Of a DNA stretch of 64,000 bases, positions 55,555 to 64,000 are shown piece after piece. How positions within the stretch are numbered: position 1 is the first letter of the stretch; each line of letters begins with the position of its first letter. The notes beneath the pieces were generated by a model. That model was not told where the DNA came from and searched no databases. It saw only the letters and a program-made list of their open reading frames with translations. This DNA comes from Promicromonospora sukumoe 327MFSha3.1 (GTDB lineage Bacteria; Actinomycetota; Actinomycetes; Actinomycetales; Cellulomonadaceae): NCBI RefSeq assembly GCF_000385135.1, contig NZ_ARQM01000010.1:992001-1056000 (forward strand), in the 5' to 3' direction. Position numbers and translations under genes: made by a program.

Positions 55555-57552
55555 GTGTCGGACATCGTCGATGCGGCCAAGCGCCTCCTGGTCGGTCGCC
55601 CCATGCGCAGCGAGAGCCTGGGGCACACGCTGCTGCCCAAACGCATCGCCCTCCCGGTGTTCGCCTCGGACGCGCTGTCCTCGGTCGCGTACGCGCCCGA
55701 CGAGATCCTCCTGACCCTGTCACTGGCGGGTATCGCCGCCCTGGCGTTCTCCCCATGGGTCGGCCTCGTGGTGGTCGTGGTGCTGCTCATCGTGGTGGCG
55801 TCCTACCGGCAGAACGTGCACGCCTACCCGTCCGGTGGCGGCGACTACGAGGTCGCCACCACCAACCTCGGCCCGACCGCGGGCATCGGCGTCGCCTCCG
55901 CGCTGCTGGTGGACTACGTGCTCACCGTGGCCGTGTCGATCTCGTCGGCCGCCCAGTACGCGTCCGCCGCCATCCCGGGGCTGCGCGGGCACGAGGCCCT
56001 CGCCGCCGTCATCGCGGTGGTTCTGCTCACCCTGGTCAACCTGCGCGGGGTCAAGGAGTCGGGCACCGCGTTCGCCATCCCGACCTACTGCTACATGGCG
56101 ATCATCGGCGCGCTCATCGTCACGGGCGCGTTCCGGTTCTTCTCGGGCACGCTGCCGCAGGCGCAGAGCGCGGAGTTCGAGCTGTCCGCCGAGGCCGCGT
56201 TCGACCAGGGCCTGGTCGGCATCGCGGGCGCGTTCCTGCTGGCCCGCGCGTTCGCGTCCGGCTGCGCCGCCCTGACCGGTGTGGAGGCCATCAGCAACGG
56301 CGTGCCCGCGTTCCGCAAGCCCAAGTCGCGCAACGCCGCCACGACGCTCCTGCTGCTCGGCACCATCTCCGCGACCATGATCATGTCGATCCTGATGCTG
56401 GCCCAGGCCACCGGGGTCCAGTTCGCGGAGGACCCGCACAGCCAGCTCACGCTGAACGGCCAGCCGGTCTCGGACCACTACGTGCAGATCCCCGTGATCG
56501 GCCAGCTCGCCGAGGCCGTGTTCTCCGGCTTCCCGCCCGCGTTCTACGCCGTGTCCGCCGTCACGGGCCTGATCCTGGTGCTCGCCGCGAACACGGCGTT
56601 CAACGGGTTCCCCGTGCTGGGCTCGATCCTGGGCCGCGACGGATACCTGCCCCGCCAGCTGCACACCCGCGGCGACCGGCTCGCGTTCTCCAACGGCATC
56701 ATCACCCTCGCCGTCGCGGCGATCGTCCTGATCGTGGTGTTCGACGCCGAGGTCACCCGGCTGATCCAGCTCTACATCGTGGGCGTGTTCGTCTCGTTCA
56801 CGCTGTCGCAGCTCGGCATGCTGCGGCACTGGACGCGCGAGCTGCGCACCGAGCCGAACCCCGCGGTGCGCAGCCGGTACAAGCGCTCGCGCCTGGTCAA
56901 CGGCGTCGGGTTCGGCCTCACGGGCATCGTGCTGATCATCGTGCTGCTGACCAAGTTCACGCACGGTGCCTGGATCACCCTGCTGGCCATGGGCGTGCTG
57001 TTCGTGCTGATGCGCGGCATCCGCAAGCACTACGACCGGGTCAGCCAGGAGCTCGCGCTCGACGACGTCTCGGCGGCCCGCGCGCTCCCCAGCCGCGTGC
57101 ACGCCGTCGTGCTGGTCTCCAAGGTGCACAAGCCGACCATGCGCGCCCTGGCCTACGCGCGTGCCGCGCGGCCGAACGAGCTGGAGGCCGTCAGCGTGGG
57201 CGTGGACCGCGAGGACGTCGAGCGGCTCACCGCGGAGTGGGAGGCCCTCGACCTGCCCGTGCCGCTGCGCATCCTCGACTCGCCGTTCCGCGAGATCACG
57301 CGCCCCGTGGTCAAGTACGTGCGCTCGGTGCACCGCGAGTCCCCGCGCGACCTGGTGATCGTGTACATCCCCGAGTACGTGGTGGGGCACTGGTGGGAGC
57401 AGCTGCTGCACAACCAGTCGGCGCTGCGCCTCAAGGGCAGCCTGTTGTTCACCCCCGGCGTCGTCGTGGCCTCCGTGCCGTGGCAGCTCGCCTCGACGCG
57501 CGGCCAGACGGGCCTGGAGGGTGACACGTTCCTGCGCGGCCGGCGGATGTGA
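55555..57552 (+). CDS. APC-superfamily potassium importer, KimA-like
   Basis: 665 residues. Twelve membrane helices (about 30-500) followed by a cytoplasmic universal-stress-protein-like domain (about 515-655). K+-binding residues known from Bacillus KimA (D36, Y43, D117, T121, S125, as I remember them) appear here as D39, Y46, D120, T124 and S128, each shifted by exactly three. It therefore probably imports K+ by proton symport. It is divergent from two TrkA-type regulatory genes. The GTG at 55555 follows TAGAGT (55541-55546) by 8 nt with no ribosome binding site. Most annotation would say only amino acid permease. Confidence 0.83.
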   Translation: MSDIVDAAKRLLVGRPMRSESLGHTLLPKRIALPVFASDALSSVAYAPDEILLTLSLAGIAALAFSPWVGLVVVVVLLIVVASYRQNVHAYPSGGGDYEVATTNLGPTAGIGVASALLVDYVLTVAVSISSAAQYASAAIPGLRGHEALAAVIAVVLLTLVNLRGVKESGTAFAIPTYCYMAIIGALIVTGAFRFFSGTLPQAQSAEFELSAEAAFDQGLVGIAGAFLLARAFASGCAALTGVEAISNGVPAFRKPKSRNAATTLLLLGTISATMIMSILMLAQATGVQFAEDPHSQLTLNGQPVSDHYVQIPVIGQLAEAVFSGFPPAFYAVSAVTGLILVLAANTAFNGFPVLGSILGRDGYLPRQLHTRGDRLAFSNGIITLAVAAIVLIVVFDAEVTRLIQLYIVGVFVSFTLSQLGMLRHWTRELRTEPNPAVRSRYKRSRLVNGVGFGLTGIVLIIVLLTKFTHGAWITLLAMGVLFVLMRGIRKHYDRVSQELALDDVSAARALPSRVHAVVLVSKVHKPTMRALAYARAARPNELEAVSVGVDREDVERLTAEWEALDLPVPLRILDSPFREITRPVVKYVRSVHRESPRDLVIVYIPEYVVGHWWEQLLHNQSALRLKGSLLFTPGVVVASVPWQLASTRGQTGLEGDTFLRGRRM

Positions 57553-57614
57553 CGTGACCCGTCCGACGGCGTCAGCGCGGCGACGAAGCCGGCCCGTGCG
57601 CGATACTTGAGCAC

Positions 57615-59015
57615 ATGCCCCGCAACTCCGATCGCCGCAGCGCGCCCGCCGACCCCGAGCAGGGCGGCCGTGTGCGCCGTCGTCCCCAGCGTTCCCCGCG
57701 GCCGGGCCGCGCCCGCCGGGTGAGCGACGCCGCCCCCGCCCCCGAGGTGGGGCAGGAGTTCGAGCTGGAGGTCGGCCCCGTGGCCCACGGCGGCCACTGC
57801 GTGGCCCGCCTGGACGGCCGCGTCGTGTTCGTCCGGCACACGCTGCCCGGCGAGCGCGTCCGCGCCCGCGTCACCGAGGGCGGCACAGGCTTCTGGCGGG
57901 CCGACGCCGTCGAGATCCTGACGGCCTCGCCCGACCGCGTCGAGCCCGCGTGGCCCGCGGCCGGGGCCGACGGCGTGGGCGGCGGCGAGCTGTCGCACGT
58001 GGCTCTGCCCGCGCAGCGCCGCTGGAAGCAGGACGTGCTCGTCGAGCAGCTGCAGCGCCTGGCCCGGATCGACGCCGCGTGGCTCGCCGAGCACGTCACG
58101 GTCGAGGGTGTGCCGGGCGACGACGAGCGCCGCGGCCTGCACTACCGCACGCGGATCGACCTGGTGGCCGACGCCGACGGGCACGCCGGGATGCGCAAGC
58201 ACCGGGCGCACGACGTCGTGGCGCTGAAGAAGATGCCGCTGGCCTCGGCCGAGGTCGCGGCCTTCGCCGTCGCCGAGGACGTGTTCACGCGCACCTGGAA
58301 GCCGGGTACCCGGCTGGAGCTGGTCGCGCCGTCCGACGGCGACCCCGTGCTGGTGGTCGACGGCGAGCCGTGGCGCCGCGGGCACGCCGACACCCGGCCC
58401 AACGCCCGCCGCGCCGTGACCGAGGTCGTGACCGGGCCGTGGGGCGAGCACCGCTACCGCGTTGCCGCCGACGGGTTCTGGCAGGTGCACCGCGCGGCGC
58501 CCGCCGTGCTGACCGGCGCCGTGCTGGACGCGACCGGCGCGAGCGCGGGCGAGCTGGCCGGGGCCACCGTGCTGGACCTGTACTCCGGCGCCGGCCTGTT
58601 CACGCTCCCGCTCGCGGAGGCCGTCGGCCCGCAGGGCCGCGTCGTGGCCGTCGAGGGCGACGCGCGCGCCGTCAAGGACGCCCGCCGCAACGCGCACTCG
58701 CACGAGCAGGTCGACCTGCGGCTCGGCGCCGTGGACCGCGTGCTCGCGGGCGGGCCGGGGGAGGCCGAGGTGCCCGCGGCCGACGTCGTCGTGCTCGACC
58801 CGCCGCGCTCCGGCGCCGGGCGCGCCGTCGTGGACGCGATCGCCTCCCGGGAACCCCGCCGCATCGTCTACGTGGCCTGCGACCCGGCCGCGCTCGCGCG
58901 CGACGTCGGCTACCTGGCGGCGCACGGGTACGCGCTGGCGGGCGTGCGCGGGTTCGATCTCTTCCCGCACACGCACCACGTCGAGGCCGTCGCTGTCCTG
59001 GACCGGCTGGGTTGA
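57615..59015 (+). CDS. TRAM-domain class I SAM-dependent RNA methyltransferase (RumA/TrmA type)
   Basis: 466 residues. A basic disordered N-terminus (1-38), a TRAM RNA-binding domain (about 43-100), then the m5U methyltransferase fold with SAM loop DLYSGAGLFTLPLA, VLDPPRSGAG and the catalytic cysteine in YVACDPAALARDV. It makes 5-methyluridine in rRNA or tRNA. The iron-sulfur cysteines of E. coli RlmD are not evident. The ATG at 57615 follows GATACT (57602-57607) by 7 nt. Neighbouring the KimA-like gene is a conserved actinobacterial arrangement. Confidence 0.9.
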   Translation: MPRNSDRRSAPADPEQGGRVRRRPQRSPRPGRARRVSDAAPAPEVGQEFELEVGPVAHGGHCVARLDGRVVFVRHTLPGERVRARVTEGGTGFWRADAVEILTASPDRVEPAWPAAGADGVGGGELSHVALPAQRRWKQDVLVEQLQRLARIDAAWLAEHVTVEGVPGDDERRGLHYRTRIDLVADADGHAGMRKHRAHDVVALKKMPLASAEVAAFAVAEDVFTRTWKPGTRLELVAPSDGDPVLVVDGEPWRRGHADTRPNARRAVTEVVTGPWGEHRYRVAADGFWQVHRAAPAVLTGAVLDATGASAGELAGATVLDLYSGAGLFTLPLAEAVGPQGRVVAVEGDARAVKDARRNAHSHEQVDLRLGAVDRVLAGGPGEAEVPAADVVVLDPPRSGAGRAVVDAIASREPRRIVYVACDPAALARDVGYLAAHGYALAGVRGFDLFPHTHHVEAVAVLDRLG

Positions 59016-59062
59016 CGGGACGATGGACGAAGCCCCAGGTCAGTGCGCATAGGATGCGCACC

Positions 59063-59869
59063 GTGAAGCGGTGGCTGGTAAGCGGTGGGATCGCGGCGTC
59101 GGTGGTAGCGGCGTTCGCGGTCGCCGTCCTCGTAGGCATGGTTCTGGGAGCCGGCGGCATCGCCGTCGGCGGTACGGGCGGGGCCTCTGAGCCCGCGCCG
59201 AGGGGTGCGCCGTCGGTGTGGGCCCAGTCCCCGTCGCCGTCGCCGTCCCCCGTGGTCCAGCGGGAGCCGGTGGTGCTCTTCATCGGCGACTCCTACACGG
59301 TGGGCCAGGGCACGTCGTCGCCCGAGCTGCGGTGGAGCACGCTCGTGTCCGAGCGGATGGGCTGGCGTGAGCTCAACGTCGCCGTCGGCGGCACCGGGTT
59401 CGTCAAGGGGAACGCGAAGCGCGACAACTACCCCACCCAGCTCCGGTCGGTGCCCCCGGGCAGCGCGGACATCGTGGTGATCGCCGGCGGGCAGAACGAC
59501 TTCAAGGGTCTGCGGAAGGACCCCGGCCGGGTCTTCCAGGCCGTGAAGGACACGTACGCCCTGGCCGTCGAGCGGTTCCCGGACGCCGCGATCGTGTCGG
59601 TCGGGCCGTCCACGCCGCGGGCGATCGGCCTGGAGGCGCGGGCGATGGACAGCGCGGTGCGGGCCGCGGCGGCCGAGACGGGCGCCACGTACGTGTCGCT
59701 GCTCGACCCCAACATCGTCCAGGGCCGCCTGGTGCACGAGGACGGGGTCCACACGACCGACGCGGGCAACGCCATGATCGCCCGGCGGGTGCTGCGCACG
59801 CTGCAGGCACCGGCGGCCGGGCAGGACGAGACGGGCGCGCAGCCGACAGATATCTTGACGTCAAGATAA
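59063..59869 (+). CDS. Secreted or membrane-anchored SGNH/GDSL hydrolase
   Basis: 268 residues. One N-terminal membrane helix (about 6-36), a Ser/Pro linker (SPSPSPSP near 56-63) and an extracellular SGNH esterase domain. Catalytic Ser77 lies in GDSYTVG, GGTGF gives the glycine block, GGQND the asparagine, and DGVHTTD the Asp-His pair. Probably deacylates a cell-wall or exopolysaccharide substrate. The GTG at 59063 follows TAGGAT (59050-59055) by 7 nt; an ATG at 59054 overlaps that box and is less likely. The last codons lie inside the palindrome that controls aconitase. Confidence 0.87.
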   Translation: MKRWLVSGGIAASVVAAFAVAVLVGMVLGAGGIAVGGTGGASEPAPRGAPSVWAQSPSPSPSPVVQREPVVLFIGDSYTVGQGTSSPELRWSTLVSERMGWRELNVAVGGTGFVKGNAKRDNYPTQLRSVPPGSADIVVIAGGQNDFKGLRKDPGRVFQAVKDTYALAVERFPDAAIVSVGPSTPRAIGLEARAMDSAVRAAAAETGATYVSLLDPNIVQGRLVHEDGVHTTDAGNAMIARRVLRTLQAPAAGQDETGAQPTDILTSR

Positions 59870-59881
59870 ATGCGTTATGCT
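59851..59881 (+). promoter_or_regulatory. Aconitase promoter with perfect 18-bp palindromic operator
   Basis: TATCTTGACGTCAAGATA (59851-59868) is a perfect palindrome that contains the -35 (CTTGAC, 59854-59859). The -10 is TATGCT (59876-59881), 16 bases on. The site resembles those of PecS/TamR-type MarR regulators; in Streptomyces TamR controls aconitase. No such regulator gene is in the window. Confidence 0.7.
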
Positions 59882-59887
59882 GGCTCC

Positions 59888-59995
59888 AGCAGCCCGGCCT
59901 AGGCTGGGTGAAGCCCCCTGGAACCCATGCGGCGGCTCCTTCGCGCGACGACCGCGCCTGTGAGAGCCGGCGCACCGTCAGCCCCGCAGAAGGAG
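59888..59995 (+). ncRNA. Structured 5' leader of the aconitase gene
   Basis: About 113 nt of predicted untranslated leader. CGGCTC (59933-59938) can pair with GAGCCG (59964-59969), enclosing GCGCG/CGCGC (59943-59947, 59953-59957). TGGGT/ACCCA (59905-59909, 59923-59927) forms another stem, and GGCTG/CAGCC (59902-59906, 59979-59983) could close the whole, though it competes with the previous stem. The ribosome binding site AAGGAG is just outside. No known riboswitch class fits. Confidence 0.4.
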
Positions 59996-60000
59996 CCCGA

Positions 60001-62757
<2,757 letters not shown>

Positions 62758-62766
62758 TGCACTGAG

Positions 62767-62820
62767 AACGACCACGGCGCCCCGTCCCTCCTCGCGGAGG
62801 GGCGGGGCGCCGTCGTCGTT
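62767..62820. terminator. Strong bidirectional hairpin terminator
   Basis: An 18-base stem (62774-62791 with 62796-62813, one G-U pair) around TCGC is extended by AACGAC/GTCGTT after one mismatch. It ends acnA and touches the stop of the convergent arginase-like gene. Confidence 0.85.
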
Positions 62821-63704
62821 CACCCTCCGAGCGCTCCGGCCAGCAGCCGGCCGACGCCGCGCAGGCCCGCCTCGTCCGCGTGGTCGGGGTTGACCTCCAC
62901 GCACGTCATGGCGACCAGGCCGGGGTCGGCGGCGAGCGTGCGCAGCGCGCGGTCCAGCGTCGCCGGGGCCAGGCCGCGGCCGTACGTCGGGACGTCGGCC
63001 ACGGGGAGGGTCAGGAAGTCGAGCACGTCGACGTCGAGGTGCAGCACGAACGGGGTGCCGCCCACGGCCGCCAGGGCACGCCGCGCGGCGTCCTCCGGGT
63101 CGGCGAGCACCTGAGCCGCCGGGATCCGCACCGCGGGCACGAGCCCGTGGACGTCCTCCTCGTCGTCGCCGTACCCGAGGTAGACGAGCCGGTCGGCCGT
63201 CAGCAGGGGGCGCCGGTGGCCGACGGCGGCGAGCGGCTCCCAGGCGCCGGGCAGGTCGAGGAGGTGGGCGACGCCCATGGAGTCGAGGATCGGCTCGTCG
63301 GGGTGGTCGGGCGGCAGCTGGAGGTCCTGGCCGCCGTCGACGTAGACGAGGGCCACGTCCGGGTGCCGCTCGGCGACGGCGTCGACCACCCCGAGGGCGA
63401 CCGTGCACTCCCCGCCGAGCACGAGGGCGCGCTCGCCGCGTGCCAGGACCGTTTCGACACGCCGCCGCACGCCGCGCAGTCCCTCGACCACGCGGTCGCC
63501 GTCGTTGGGCTCGCCCGGCGCGCGGTGCGCGCGCCAGGTCGCGACCGGGAGGTCGCCGTCGTCCCGGACGTCGACGCCGGCGGCCCGCAGGGCGTCGAGC
63601 AGCCCGGCCGCGCGCAGGGCGGCGGGTGCCTTCTCCAGGCCGCGGGAGTGGGCCGCGGCGCTGGACGGGACGCCGAGCAGGGCCCAGAGATCCGGGGACG
63701 TCAT
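62820..63704 (-). CDS. Arginase-fold protein lacking the canonical metal histidines
   Basis: 294 residues, ureohydrolase fold. Of the six usual manganese ligands the aspartates are kept (D123, D127, D224, D226), but both histidines are replaced: GGDHS is GGECT (C100) and DAHxD is DGGQD (G125). It may bind a different metal, act on another substrate or be non-catalytic. The ATG at 63704 was chosen because TSPDLWALLGVP is the natural N-terminus; CACACT lies 6 nt before it. Stand-alone gene, ending against the acnA terminator. Confidence 0.75.
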   Translation of the reverse strand: MTSPDLWALLGVPSSAAAHSRGLEKAPAALRAAGLLDALRAAGVDVRDDGDLPVATWRAHRAPGEPNDGDRVVEGLRGVRRRVETVLARGERALVLGGECTVALGVVDAVAERHPDVALVYVDGGQDLQLPPDHPDEPILDSMGVAHLLDLPGAWEPLAAVGHRRPLLTADRLVYLGYGDDEEDVHGLVPAVRIPAAQVLADPEDAARRALAAVGGTPFVLHLDVDVLDFLTLPVADVPTYGRGLAPATLDRALRTLAADPGLVAMTCVEVNPDHADEAGLRGVGRLLAGALGG

Positions 63705-63748
63705 CCGACCAGTGTGCCGACGGGATGCCCCTGGCACCAGGCCGGAGC

Positions 63749-63790
63749 ACGACGCAGGCCGCCTGCCCGGGGGCAGACGGCCTGCGTCGT
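63749..63790 (-). terminator. Hairpin terminator after the right-edge gene
   Basis: The arms 63749-63768 and 63771-63790 pair over nearly 20 bases with one C-A mismatch. It lies 20 bases downstream of the stop of the minus-strand gene at 63810 and between it and the arginase-like gene. Confidence 0.75.
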
Positions 63791-63809
63791 CACTGCGGTG
63801 GTGCGGTGC

Positions 63810-64000
63810 CTACCTCCCGACGTCGGACTGGCGGGCGGCCCGGATCAGCTTCGTGGCCTCCTGCGCGGTGATGAGGTCGGCGTCGTCGAGCTGGTCGGCG
63901 ACCTGGGTCACGTGGCTGACGAACGCGCTGTGGCTGACCCACCCGCCGTCGGCGTCGATCAGGTCGGCGACCGTGCACCCGTTGCCGGTGTCGTAGTTGG
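63810..64000 (-). CDS. C-terminal fragment of an unidentified protein (runs off the right edge)
   Basis: Only the last 62 residues are visible. They contain NYDTGNGCTVADLIDADGG, then a helical end (DQLDDADLITAQEATKLIRAARQ). The lone cysteine and the SHSAFVSHVTQVADQLDD part suggest a secreted or cell-surface protein, but I do not recognise the family. The reading frame is supported by regular GC-rich third positions and a following terminator. Confidence 0.6.
   Translation of the reverse strand, partial: NYDTGNGCTVADLIDADGGWVSHSAFVSHVTQVADQLDDADLITAQEATKLIRAARQSDVGR

Noticed and set aside
55555-57552. Plain amino acid permease
   Set aside because: The KimA potassium-site residues and the USP-like C-terminal domain fit a K+ importer better.
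59888-60000. SAM, SAH or cobalamin riboswitch in the acnA leader
   Set aside because: None of the conserved core motifs I know for these classes is present; listed only as a structured leader.

Overview
The window is high-GC actinobacterial chromosome. SepH, DUF4193, DUF3093, DUF3159, DUF5998, a TRAM-domain RNA methyltransferase and an F420-dependent glucose-6-phosphate dehydrogenase all belong to Actinomycetota. Gene style and content suggest Micrococcales (Cellulomonas/Promicromonospora-like); this is inference, since no rRNA or reference is available here. I see no transposase, phage gene, tRNA, rRNA or CRISPR array.

Positions 1-38150 are accessory and catabolic. They hold the N-terminal two thirds of metH; an SDR dehydrogenase; a LacI-controlled polyamine-type ABC importer with an adenosine-deaminase-like enzyme; an SDR/XRE divergent pair; a tandem pair of double-GNAT acetyltransferases; a TrmH methyltransferase; and a branched-chain acyl-CoA (leucine-type) catabolic set. 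That set is split in two (enoyl-CoA hydratase/acyl-CoA dehydrogenase/TetR, then methylcrotonyl-CoA carboxylase/HMG-CoA lyase) by an alpha-galactosidase plus sugar ABC transporter block with an AraC regulator. Both halves carry the same GGTTAA-N6-TTAACC palindrome at their promoters. Next come LysR/MFS, fgd, a two-component system, a multicopper oxidase lipoprotein, a HAD phosphatase, a GNAT/macrodomain pair and a DUF222-HNH protein.

Positions 38189-59900 carry the conserved actinobacterial core: an ECF42-type sigma factor with a DGPF/YCII protein, topoisomerase IV subunit A, a Pat-type acetyltransferase/NDP-forming acyl-CoA synthetase fusion, DUF5998, nucleotide pyrophosphatase, thymidine kinase, SepH, an inositol monophosphatase, DUF4193, DUF3093, dut, DUF3710, an OB-fold protein, DUF3159, two TrkA (CeoB/CeoC) proteins divergent from a KimA-like potassium permease, and a TRAM methyltransferase. 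From dut to the TRAM gene the order recalls Mycobacterium tuberculosis Rv2697c-Rv2689c (from memory).

Positions 59063-64000 hold an SGNH hydrolase, aconitase (behind a perfect palindrome and a long structured leader), an arginase-fold protein lacking both metal-binding histidines, and the 3' end of one more gene.

A pattern across the window is that many transcription units start as TANNNT followed after 6-8 nt directly by ATG/GTG with no Shine-Dalgarno, which predicts widespread leaderless transcription. Gene pairs inside operons overlap by ATGA/GTGA and depend on coupling. Convergent pairs share strong GC hairpins that should act as bidirectional terminators.
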